From the NCBI GenBank assembly GCA_016926695.1, contig JAFGOB010000011.1, positions 1 through 64,000 on the forward strand: 64,000 nucleotides of DNA, in the 5' to 3' direction. This DNA is from Dehalococcoidales bacterium (lineage in GTDB: Bacteria; Chloroflexota; Dehalococcoidia; Dehalococcoidales; UBA3254). The translations under genes were made by a program, and so were the position numbers. The notes under the pieces were generated by a model. It saw nothing but the letters and a program-made list of their open reading frames with translations. It was not told where the DNA came from and made no database searches. Shown in pieces: positions 17,314 to 25,367 of this stretch (positions are counted from its first letter, which is position 1; each line of letters begins with the position of its first letter).

Positions 17314-17931
17314 TTACTGTTCTCTCCTTAATTTCCTGGCAGCTTCCAGCACCGCTTTGATATGGGCCGGATAAGTCCCGCAACGGCACAGATTCCCGGC
17401 CAGGGCTTCTTTGATCTCATCCACGGTAGGATTGGGATTACGGTCCAGCAGGGCCTTTGCCGTAACAATAAAACCGGGGGTGCAATAGCCGCACTGGGCG
17501 GCCCAGTTCATAATATAAGCCTCAATCAAAGGATGTCCGGAATCAGCAATACCCTCGACTGTCTCGATAACGGCGCCATCACACTCGGCGGCCAATACCA
17601 TACAGGATAGCACCGGCCGGCCGTTCATGAGGACAGTGCAGGAACCGCAGGCGCCATAGCCGCTGCAAAAGTCTTTAATAGAGGTCAGACCCAGCTCTTG
17701 CCTCAGGACCTCCCGCAAAGGCTGGTTCGGCTCTATCCGGAGGCGATAATTCCTCCCGTTAACCGTCATTCCCACTGTTCTGGCGGTGGAGGACAGGGCC
17801 TGAACTGCATCAAACGGTGGAGAGGCAGTGTCAACTCCGCCGGCGCCTCCTTCTCCCTCGGGGCATGGAGCCGCCGTAATCCTGTCCATCAATATTTTAC
17901 CGAATTCCACTTTTTCATTTTTTTCTGTCAC
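17314..17931 (-). CDS. Mo-hydroxylase 2Fe-2S subunit
   Basis: A 205-residue small subunit. A plant-type [2Fe-2S] cluster is bound by Cys89, Cys95, Cys98 and Cys110, and a second, helical-domain cluster by Cys147, Cys150, Cys182 and Cys184 (CGYCTPG, LCRCGTY). Together they relay electrons between the Mo centre and the flavin subunit. An extra N-terminal segment of about 50 residues, not seen in the usual 150-160-residue subunit, has unknown meaning; an internal Met55 would give the usual length. The GTG start at 17931 has AAGGA upstream. Confidence 0.92.
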   Translation of the reverse strand: MTEKNEKVEFGKILMDRITAAPCPEGEGGAGGVDTASPPFDAVQALSSTARTVGMTVNGRNYRLRIEPNQPLREVLRQELGLTSIKDFCSGYGACGSCTVLMNGRPVLSCMVLAAECDGAVIETVEGIADSGHPLIEAYIMNWAAQCGYCTPGFIVTAKALLDRNPNPTVDEIKEALAGNLCRCGTYPAHIKAVLEAARKLRREQ

Positions 17932-17974
17932 TTTTTTATCCTTATCTTATCTGTCCGGAATAACCGGCAGAATA

Positions 17975-18871
17975 TCATAATGCACCCCTTAGCCTCGGGT
18001 CAACAGCATCCCGCAGGCTGTCCCCGACCATGTTGAAAGCAAATACCACCACCATTATCGCCAGTCCCGGAATAAAAGAGAGCTGCGGATGCGAAAGGAG
18101 ATAAGGATAGCCCTCGTTAACCATACCTCCCCAGGCCGGGGTCGGCGGTTCAATGCCGATGCCCAAAAAGCTCAGCCCGGCTTCGGCCAGGATGGTGATG
18201 CCAATGTTCATGGTCATCAATACTATCATCACGGGAAAACAATTAGGGAAGACGTGACGGAACATGATCCTGAGACTATTGCCGCCTATGGCACGCCCAG
18301 CCAGAACAAAGTCGTTTTCTCTGACTGAAAGGGCCTGTCCGCACATAACCCTGGCGTATCCCGGCATCATACCGATGCCGACAGCAATCATCACATTAAC
18401 GATTCCTCCCCCAAGCAGGGAAGCAATGATCATGGCCAATAAAATCATGGGGAAGGCCATTAAAGCGTCAATAAACCTCATGATAATGGTATAGGCAACC
18501 CCTCCCATATAACCGGCAATCAACCCCAGTGTCATACCTGAGACGGCTGCAATACTCAGTGCGACTACCCCCACCATGGCCGCAGTCCGTGCTCCAAAGA
18601 TTACCCGGCTCAGGGTATCCCTGCCCAGGGAATCGGTACCCAGGAGATGGCTGCTGTCAGGCTGCAATAGGGCATGGTCCAGATCTTGTTCGTAGGGGTC
18701 TAAAGGTGCGATCCAGCCGGGAAAAACCGCTGCCATTATAAAAGCCAGAATAATGACTGTGCCCAGTATGGACACCGGCCGGCCAAAGAAAACCCGCAGG
18801 AAGCGGCGCCATTCGCTAACACGCGGGGACGCGCTCGTTACCTCTATATTTAAAGAGGCTTTTTGTGCCAT
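17975..18871 (-). CDS. Oligopeptide-type ABC transporter permease (DppC/OppC)
   Basis: A 298-residue inner-membrane permease of the peptide/nickel ABC class. It has an N-terminal helix followed by GTDSLGRDTLSRVIFGAR, the DppC hallmark, and the EAA-type loop (GRAIGGNSLRIMFRHVFPN) that contacts the ATPase; about six membrane helices. It is the partner of the DppB-like protein, 15 nt downstream of it. No ATPase gene follows, so the transporter must borrow one. Confidence 0.9.
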   Translation of the reverse strand: MAQKASLNIEVTSASPRVSEWRRFLRVFFGRPVSILGTVIILAFIMAAVFPGWIAPLDPYEQDLDHALLQPDSSHLLGTDSLGRDTLSRVIFGARTAAMVGVVALSIAAVSGMTLGLIAGYMGGVAYTIIMRFIDALMAFPMILLAMIIASLLGGGIVNVMIAVGIGMMPGYARVMCGQALSVRENDFVLAGRAIGGNSLRIMFRHVFPNCFPVMIVLMTMNIGITILAEAGLSFLGIGIEPPTPAWGGMVNEGYPYLLSHPQLSFIPGLAIMVVVFAFNMVGDSLRDAVDPRLRGAL

Positions 18872-18885
18872 AACTGCTTCCTTGA

Positions 18886-19842
18886 TTATACGTATCGTAC
18901 CCTGGGATCAAGCCATCCGTAGGAAAGATCCACCAGGAGGTTTATCAATAATACCGCTATGCCCACAACCAGCATAATACCCTGAACTTCGGCATAGTCC
19001 TTGGTCGTCACAGCCGCAACAGCCAACCGGCCCATACCGGGAATATTGAAAATCGTCTCAATAAACACCTGCCCGCCCACAATTGAAGCCAGAGTCATAC
19101 CTTTCATAGTGATAATGGGAATAACCCCGTTTCTCAGGGCATGACGTACAATCAAGACGTTCTCTTTCAGGCCTTTGGACCAGGCCGTGCGGATATAGTC
19201 CTGCCGCATTACCTCCAGCATGCTGGAACGGACCAGACGAATATCCCCGGCAATCGCAGGGACCGCCAGACAGATGACCGGGAGAATGATCTGTTGAATA
19301 CTGGCGCCGAAGTCCTCAAAAGGTGAGGTATAGCCAAATACCGGCAGTACCCCCAGCTTCAGGCCGAAAACATATATCAGCAGTACTCCCAGCCAGAAAA
19401 TGGGGATCGTCATCCCCAGATTTCCGACACTGGTAATTATATTATCCAGCCAGCGGCCGCGCCTCACTGCGGCAATAATCCCGGCTGGTACTCCGATAAT
19501 GCTGCCGACCACAAAGCCCAGCGCGCCTAAATAAAGACTGACGGGCAAACGTTTTTTAATATCATCGGTTACCTTGCTGTCATAGGTAATGGAGGTACCC
19601 AGGTCGCCCCTGACGGCATTGGAAATCCAGTCCACAAACTGCATGGGAAGCGACTTGTCCAGACCATATTTATGCCTGAGATCATCAAGCTGTTCCTGAG
19701 TAACATTTTGAATATTTTGCTGAGAAACATAAATCAGAATCGGGTCTCCCGGCAGCAGTCGCATGGTCAGGAACACTATCACGGTGAGAATTATCAGGGT
19801 CAGCAGCGCCTGAAAAATCCTGCGGATGATGTATGCCGTCAT
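18886..19842 (-). CDS. Oligopeptide-type ABC transporter permease (DppB/OppB)
   Basis: A 318-residue permease. The N-terminal helix ends in FLTMRLLPGDP, the DppB signature, and the ATPase-docking loop is RTAWSKGLKENVLIVRHALRN, with FNIPGMGRL near the end. AAGGAGG precedes the ATG. It is separated from the binding-protein gene by 81 nt holding a stable hairpin, which may lower permease expression relative to the binding protein. Confidence 0.9.
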   Translation of the reverse strand: MTAYIIRRIFQALLTLIILTVIVFLTMRLLPGDPILIYVSQQNIQNVTQEQLDDLRHKYGLDKSLPMQFVDWISNAVRGDLGTSITYDSKVTDDIKKRLPVSLYLGALGFVVGSIIGVPAGIIAAVRRGRWLDNIITSVGNLGMTIPIFWLGVLLIYVFGLKLGVLPVFGYTSPFEDFGASIQQIILPVICLAVPAIAGDIRLVRSSMLEVMRQDYIRTAWSKGLKENVLIVRHALRNGVIPIITMKGMTLASIVGGQVFIETIFNIPGMGRLAVAAVTTKDYAEVQGIMLVVGIAVLLINLLVDLSYGWLDPRVRYV

Positions 19843-19872
19843 GATACCTCCTTATCATGGTGGGGCCAGCGG

Positions 19873-19907
19873 ACTGCGGTGGCGGCATCATGGGCCGCCG
19901 CCGCAGT
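19873..19907 (-). promoter_or_regulatory. Intercistronic GC-rich hairpin between binding protein and permease genes
   Basis: A 14-bp stem (19873-19886 with 19894-19907, one G-U type pair) and a 7-nt loop, with no U tract. Such hairpins between binding-protein and permease genes often protect the upstream mRNA or reduce read-through. That role is inferred here. Confidence 0.6.
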
Positions 19908-19923
19908 CGAGATTAACACTATT

Positions 19924-21585
19924 TCACTTGCTCAGCCAGGCCTTGTCCGGAGTGCGAAAGATGGCATTCCCCAGTTCGGCATAGCCTATATCGTGAACAT
20001 TGGGCGAGTAACACCACATGGTCCCGGCACTATAGAGAGGGATTACAACTGCATTTTCTTCAATCAGCCTCAACGCCTGACGGGTCTTGCTGATGTCCTC
20101 TTCCGGCGTAGCCAGCGCCTGCTCCAGGAGGTCATCGAACCCGCTCGGGCGCATGACACTCTTCAGGTTAATAGCGGTGGAGGAAAGCTGCATTTGCAGG
20201 CCCGAGGCCCAATTGACATAGTGAGTCAGGGGTGTTATCAGGATCATGTTATTCCACCCCTTTTGCGAATACTCCATATACTGGCCGAAATTAATGGTAT
20301 CAATATCGGCCATAATTCCAACCTTGCCGAGATATCCCTGAATCGCTACCATCACATCCCGCTGGGTGAACGGGGATGCCAGCGTGGTCTTGAATCCATC
20401 CGGGTATCCGGCGTCAGCCAGAAGCTGTTTGGCTTTTTCAACGTCATAGGAGGCTCCCGCGTAGCTGCTGTCATAGGCTTTGGCGAATGGAGGGGGCAAC
20501 TGGAAGGCCGGGGTAGGGAACCCGCCTTCAGCGATTTTCACCAGTGCATCCCGGTTAATGGCATAGGATAACGCCTGCCTGACTTCCTGTTTGGCAAAGG
20601 GTGAATCTGGATTAATGCTGTCAGGCCACAGCGACAAGCAGTCCGCAGGTCTGTAAACAAGGTTATACCCCTTGGTCTGGAGGTCCCGGTATATCTGGCT
20701 GCCTCCGGCGCCGTACATGATCTGTACATCTCCCTTTAAAAGGGCTGCCTGCTGTGTCATCGAGTCCGAAATGTAAAATATCTCTATTCCATCCAGGTAT
20801 GGCCTGCCGGTTTGCCAGTAGCCGTCGAACTTCTCCCACTTCATTGAAGCATCACGTTCATAGCTTACAAATTTGAACGGGCCGGTCCCGATCGGGTGGG
20901 TCTGGCACCATTCCTGACCGTTCTTTTCGAAAGCCTCTTTCGACGTTATCAGGCCGGTGACACTGGCCAGGTTGCCTAACAGGCTATTCTGGTATTTACT
21001 GAGATTGATGCGTACGGTATAATCATCCACAATCTCTACAGAGGAGAAGTACCGGGTGATCGCCTTCTTGTTTTCTATCTGCATATCCAGGTTCCACTTG
21101 GCCACCGAGGCGTTGAAGTCTGAACCGTCATGAAACTTAACACCCTTCCTCAAGGTCAATGTCAGGCTGGAGAGGTCTGAAGCCAATTCCCAATCGGTCG
21201 CCAGCAGCGGTTCCAACCTGCCGTCATAGTATTCACGTACCAAGGGCTCAAAAACATAGTTATAATAGCGTTCACTCATCTGAGTAGGTGGAAAACCGAA
21301 AGTGGCTGAAGGTCCCATAATAAAGGTTTCATTCAAGATTCCTCCCGAGACCGGGGATGATGCGCCGGCCTGACCGGATGTTGCCGGTTGGGCGGGTGCG
21401 GGAGCAACAGTCGATTTTGCCGGACCTGACGTAACCGCCGGAGCCGCTGCAGCAGGAGCCGTGGTTGCTGGAGCAGCGGCAGTCGGAGCAGCGGTAGTCG
21501 TAGCTGGTGTTGTACTACAACCACTGAGAATAATGGTTGCTATCAAAACAACTACTATAATGATAGACATAAACAGCTTGTTCAC
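19924..21585 (-). CDS. ABC transporter substrate-binding lipoprotein (family 5)
   Basis: A 553-residue extracytoplasmic solute-binding protein of the peptide/nickel family 5. It has a lipoprotein signal with lipobox LSGC (Cys23), an Ala/Pro/Thr-rich linker (about 25-80), then the conserved start of the binding domain (YNYVFEPLVREYYDGRLEP, LTLTLRKGVKFHDGS, PIGTGPFKFVSYERD). The linker is long and low in complexity. The ligand is unknown; family 5 includes binders of peptides, sugars, opines and metals. It is 36 nt after the selenoprotein gene and ahead of the DppB/C permeases. Confidence 0.9.
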   Translation of the reverse strand: MNKLFMSIIIVVVLIATIILSGCSTTPATTTAAPTAAAPATTAPAAAAPAVTSGPAKSTVAPAPAQPATSGQAGASSPVSGGILNETFIMGPSATFGFPPTQMSERYYNYVFEPLVREYYDGRLEPLLATDWELASDLSSLTLTLRKGVKFHDGSDFNASVAKWNLDMQIENKKAITRYFSSVEIVDDYTVRINLSKYQNSLLGNLASVTGLITSKEAFEKNGQEWCQTHPIGTGPFKFVSYERDASMKWEKFDGYWQTGRPYLDGIEIFYISDSMTQQAALLKGDVQIMYGAGGSQIYRDLQTKGYNLVYRPADCLSLWPDSINPDSPFAKQEVRQALSYAINRDALVKIAEGGFPTPAFQLPPPFAKAYDSSYAGASYDVEKAKQLLADAGYPDGFKTTLASPFTQRDVMVAIQGYLGKVGIMADIDTINFGQYMEYSQKGWNNMILITPLTHYVNWASGLQMQLSSTAINLKSVMRPSGFDDLLEQALATPEEDISKTRQALRLIEENAVVIPLYSAGTMWCYSPNVHDIGYAELGNAIFRTPDKAWLSK

Positions 21586-21621
21586 CGATTTCCTCCTTTA
21601 GTCTTCTTTCAAACTTTGCCT

Positions 21622-23301
21622 TTAGTATAGATAGTACGACGGTATGATGTGTTTGTATTTTTTTACCAGCGTATTCCAATTCGACGGCAGCGTGATCTTT
21701 TTGCTGACAAAATCACTGCCCAGGTTTATACCGCCATGCAGCGCCGACCCGCCGACCGGGCCGCTGCCACATGTAACGACGATCATTATCCTGTCCGTAT
21801 CGGAAAATATAGGGACGAGGTCTCCCGGTTTATATTGAGTCGAGCTTCCCGCCTGTTGCGCGGAGCGGGGATTGTAAGGCATCATGGCATTTTCTGAAAG
21901 ATATTGCTTCACGTCATTCTTGGTCATGCCTTCCCTGGACAATGTTCCGGCATAAGCGGGGGTAAGCATAATACAGGCCATACCGGTGGACCGGCTGCTA
22001 ATACGGGAAAGTATAGCATTCAGGATGCCCCTGGCATCGGTGCCCTGACCGCCGATGGAATTGAGGTCCGGAAAGACAGTAAACTGAGAAATGACGCTGT
22101 CATCCTTATTGAATCCGCGTTCCACGTGGAGGGACTCCCAGGGGCTTTCCTCCTCATTCTCACCTACAACCAGCGTGTATTTTGCCGGATTGCCGGTACA
22201 TCCCATTTCCTCCACGCCCTTGCGTACCCCTCCGATGTTCTTGATTATCAGTCCCATAGCCCGTCCAATGGCGGAATTGGCAATGTTCCCCGGACTCAAG
22301 ACACCGTAGCTGCTATTGACGTTTATATCATTGCGGATAGGGCCGTTAATAGCCCAAAATGCCCCGGGCGAGGCCCCGCTGGAATGAAGCCAGTGCAGGA
22401 CAGCACCCGGTTCCAGCAGGGCTTCAGTAGCGGCTATCAGCACCGGCATAAAGGTAGGCAAGGCTCCGGCCATAACGGCGTTTACGGCGATCTTTTCTAC
22501 AGTAGCTTTCCCCGACCGCGGGATGATCTTCCCAACCATGTAGTCCGAAGGCAGGTCTGTTCCGGTGAGCATCTCGGCTACCTCTTCTTCGGTGGGTGGT
22601 ATAATGGGTAAACCGTCAGTCCAGCCTCTGCGATAAAAGAACTGGTTGACCTCTTTGAGACTGCCTTTAAAAATAATCCGTGAGGAACTTCCCGAATCCG
22701 AAGGCGACGGGGATTGTTCTTCACGGGTTAACGGGCGGGTTAATCCGGAGATAATATCATTCATTACCTCGGAAATTCCCGTTTCCACATCCTCCATAAC
22801 CGTACATTCAGAGGGTACGGATTCCGGTATAACGCGTATACCGGGCATTCCCTTACCGGAGGCTGCGGACCTGGCATCATTGATAAAACCACGATAAACA
22901 AGGGCCACTGCCGGTGTGTTCAGCTTCTCTATGGAAACCGTATTGTACGCAAGGTACTTAGTACACCCTCCTCAGTCACCGACAGCGCCAACAACAGCAT
23001 CTACGCCTCTCGCCCAATCTTCGAATGCGGTCTTATCCGCTCCTTCCAGTTCGGAAACAGCCTTTCCGGGAGGAAGTTGATTGGCATACCATATACACTC
23101 GCAGGTGGGGAACCTCTCCTTCAGCTTCCGCTCCACGACAGTCAACATAGGATGGGAAGCCCGTTTGACATTATAGAAAAGTCCTATTTTCTTCCCTTCG
23201 AGATTTTTCGGGCGTGGCGAAATCCCCACCAGAGGGATCGGGTCCGCCTCTGCCCATGGACTGAGTACCTCATAATTTACACCGGGTTGGTTCTGGTTCA
23301 T
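21622..23301 (-). CDS. UGSC-family selenoprotein (in-frame UGA read as selenocysteine)
   Basis: A single 559-residue reading frame if the TGA at 22972-22974 is decoded as Sec110. The N-terminal part (PRPKNLEGKKIGLFYNVKR, then GAVGD-U-G-G-C-TKYLAYN) matches the UGSC family, whose name is its Sec-Gly-Ser-Cys motif; here it reads U-G-G-C. The frame continues without a break through 63 nt into a 428-codon stretch, so two separate genes (22972-23301 and 21622-22908) are unlikely. The long C-terminal part (about 200-559; WTDGLPIIPPTEEEV, SYGVLSPGN, CGSGPVGGSALHGGIN) is not recognised. A redox role at U110/C113 is likely. AGGAGG lies 8 nt before the ATG. It is the first gene of the operon. Confidence 0.88.
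22942..22974 (-). promoter_or_regulatory. Candidate bacterial SECIS next to the Sec codon
   Basis: Directly after the UGA, UGUAC (22961-22965) can pair with GUACA (22944-22948) around a 12-nt loop. The position fits a bacterial SECIS, which lies in the coding region just past the UGA, but the stem is short and alternative pairings exist. Confidence 0.35.
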
Positions 23302-23534
23302 TGGTTGTTACCTCCTGAATTTCAACTCCAGCTATGGTGTTAAAGAATGATTCCCTGAATTGTCCGGCCACCACAACCCGGGACTTTATCACCGTTCAAT
23401 GTAAAACTAATCAATCATCATGATTGGCATGTACAATAATGGGATTTTTCTGGTCCAAAAAATAAGGTGTTGCAGTCCACCGGTATTCAATGCCGCATCA
23501 GCATGTTATATTCATGGACAGAACTAACTAGCGT

Positions 23535-23551
23535 TTCCGAACAATTTGGAA
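23535..23551. promoter_or_regulatory. Candidate IclR-type operator
   Basis: A 17-bp imperfect palindrome of the form TTCCnAAnnnTTnGGAA in the middle of the divergent region. IclR-family operators are often short palindromes of similar make-up. The link to the neighbouring regulator is inferred from position. Confidence 0.4.
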
Positions 23552-23665
23552 CCATTTTTTCTAAATATAATAAAATTATACCATAACCTGTCAATATGTG
23601 TCGCTCAGCGGTAAATTTTGTTCCGATATTAAAAAAATGACTGGCAATGTTATTCCAGTCCGGGG

Positions 23666-23671
23666 TATAAT
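23666..23671 (+). promoter_or_regulatory. -10 box of the IclR-family gene
   Basis: A perfect TATAAT 43 bp before the start codon. TGGCAA 18 bp upstream is a weak -35. Confidence 0.5.
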
Positions 23672-23713
23672 ATACAAAGGTGGACTAATTGGAGGAGGAA
23701 GCGGGCCCAAGAG

Positions 23714-24568
23714 ATGGATGTTGCAATCAATAACAACCAGAAGGAACTCGATTTAACCAGGAGAATTGAGGAAAAGAACCGCGAATTAAAGACACTCCTG
23801 GACGACAATGATAATGAACGCCCCGACATGATGCAAATTCACCGCGCAGCCAGAATCATTACCTGCATCAGCAACGGAGTCAATTCATTAAGTGAAATCG
23901 CCGGCTACTGCAAGATAAGCAAGTCCGGCACTTTTCGAATACTGAAGGCCATGGAAAAAGCCAATTTTATTGTCTATAATCCCTTCAGCCGGAAATACCT
24001 TATCGGAAACCTGATTACAGGAATCAATTCCAAGCCCAATATCAATCACGAGTACCTGATAGTAAACTCAAACCTGGAAATGGAGGAACTGGCCAATATT
24101 TCCGAAGAGACGATAAGCCTGATTGTCCTGTCAGGGCTGGGACAGGTTACGATACGGACAATTCCCAGTAAATATAACCTAAGAGTAGTTGAAGGCACCA
24201 ATATGCCCGCTTTTTCTTTTAACGGAGCAATATCCCATGTCCTGCTTGCGCAGGTCAAGGATGATGAACTGAAGATGATCCTGAAAAATAAAAGACCGGA
24301 ACCACTTACGAATTATTCCATCACTGAAAGCGAAGCCCTGATATCCGATATCGTAAAAACCCGCTTGCAGGGGTATGACATCAGTATCAGTGAAAGGATT
24401 ATCGGGGCGATGTGCATATCCGCCCCGATCAGGAATTACCTGGTACCGGCGGCCCTGGGCATTTTAGGGCCTGAGGCCCGTATGAAAGAAAAGACCTCCA
24501 GTTTTGTGAAGCTGCTGCTTGATGTTTCGAATCGTATTTCCTACAACCTTATGAATGCTTTCCAGTAG
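23714..24568 (+). CDS. IclR-family transcriptional regulator
   Basis: A 284-residue regulator. After a charged, possibly coiled-coil N terminus (1-40), it has a winged helix-turn-helix (about 45-105: ARIITCISNGVNSLSEIAGY, KSGTFRILKAMEKANFI) and a C-terminal effector-binding domain with the usual end (GYDISISERIIGAMCISAPI). IclR proteins commonly control divergently encoded catabolic operons and bind an aromatic or small organic acid. It is the only regulator beside the minus-strand operon. GGAGGAGG lies 14 nt before the ATG, which is rather far. Confidence 0.92.
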   Translation: MDVAINNNQKELDLTRRIEEKNRELKTLLDDNDNERPDMMQIHRAARIITCISNGVNSLSEIAGYCKISKSGTFRILKAMEKANFIVYNPFSRKYLIGNLITGINSKPNINHEYLIVNSNLEMEELANISEETISLIVLSGLGQVTIRTIPSKYNLRVVEGTNMPAFSFNGAISHVLLAQVKDDELKMILKNKRPEPLTNYSITESEALISDIVKTRLQGYDISISERIIGAMCISAPIRNYLVPAALGILGPEARMKEKTSSFVKLLLDVSNRISYNLMNAFQ

Positions 24569-24695
24569 AGAACCGGATAACACAATTCTGTTTCTAACAG
24601 TTAAAAAACCTCCATCAGGACTGCATACATGCACAAAATAACTCTCAGGTTGAAGCTGAGCCAGGCACGACGCATTATTAGCAGGAGGTTCCTCC

Positions 24696-25022
24696 CTACC
24701 AGTCCTTGATACGGCTGGCTTTTTTATTGGAGACCAGCTTCACCCTGGTTCCCCAGTTATCATTAAAGTCCTTGATGGCCTCCGATGTTTGAGGGCTTTT
24801 CTGAAATTCTTCGATGTCCTTTTCACTATTGAACTTGTAGACGGCCATAAAACGGGGAGGCTGGCCGGCTTCTACGGCTATTTCAAATCTGGATACTCCC
24901 GAGACGCCCGGGGACTTCAGCAACATGGGAATGTGCACATCATTATACCAGCGGTTGAACTCTTCGGCATCTTTGGACTGGCATTCCGTTTCAATTATAC
25001 TCAATAACTGCGGGTTGCTCAT
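24696..25022 (-). CDS. Small dimeric alpha/beta-barrel protein (EthD-like)
   Basis: About 108 residues with the pattern EFNRWYNDVHIPMLLKSPGV, followed by a beta strand and MAVYKFNSEKDIEEF. This is typical of dimeric ferredoxin-like barrel proteins of the EthD/DUF4286 type. Some of these are small enzymes or monooxygenase helpers; the exact role is unknown. The ATG at 25022 is chosen because GGAGGA lies 7 nt upstream; the longer frame from 25142 has no ribosome-binding site. It sits between the IclR gene and the aldehyde oxidoreductase gene. Confidence 0.7.
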   Translation of the reverse strand: MSNPQLLSIIETECQSKDAEEFNRWYNDVHIPMLLKSPGVSGVSRFEIAVEAGQPPRFMAVYKFNSEKDIEEFQKSPQTSEAIKDFNDNWGTRVKLVSNKKASRIKDW

Positions 25023-25367
25023 GATAACATCCTCCTTTACCAACGTCAGCGATTTTTCAATTATACAGGGTAATACCGGGCGCTTCAATTTATACTTTAT
25101 CTGAAAATACTCTGTAAGAGGCCCGTATCGCTGACGGAACACCGCCTAACATCATTTCGTATCAGGTGATGGTATAATAGGCATTATAATATTTAATTAG
25201 GCCATATTTTTATGCATAGCAGTCATAAGTGTGTCCTATTACAGATACAATTGATACACGAATTCGACTGTCCGGGGACATAATTGTAATATCATGAGAC
25301 TGCTGGCATTTTGTCTATTAGTATCATCGGTATTTTAGTCATGGAAAAAAAGGCAAGGAGAGACAAC
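25023..25367. other. Divergent promoter region before the aldehyde oxidoreductase gene
   Basis: 345 bp, AT-rich. Two TATAAT-like boxes occur at 25173-25178 and 25185-25190. A GATACAATTGATAC near-palindrome lies around 25244. AAGGAG lies 7 nt before the ATG of the next gene. No ORF is supported. Confidence 0.5.

Larger units (their letters stand above)
23302..23713. other. Divergent promoter region between the operon and the IclR gene
   Basis: 412 bp, AT-rich, between the first operon gene and the divergent regulator. It contains a palindromic candidate operator (23535-23551), a -10 box for the regulator (23666-23671) and a possible minus-strand TATAAC (23505-23510) next to the operator. No ORF is supported. 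Confidence 0.6.

Noticed and set aside
14901..17931. Aerobic-type CO dehydrogenase
   Set aside because: The large subunit lacks the Cys-containing active-site loop expected for CO oxidation, and the flavin subunit belongs to the 4Fe-4S-loop group.
21622..22908. A separate gene starting at the GTG at 22908
   Set aside because: It is in the same frame as the upstream 109-codon ORF, the TGA falls at the Sec position of the UGSC motif, and no ribosome-binding site precedes the GTG.
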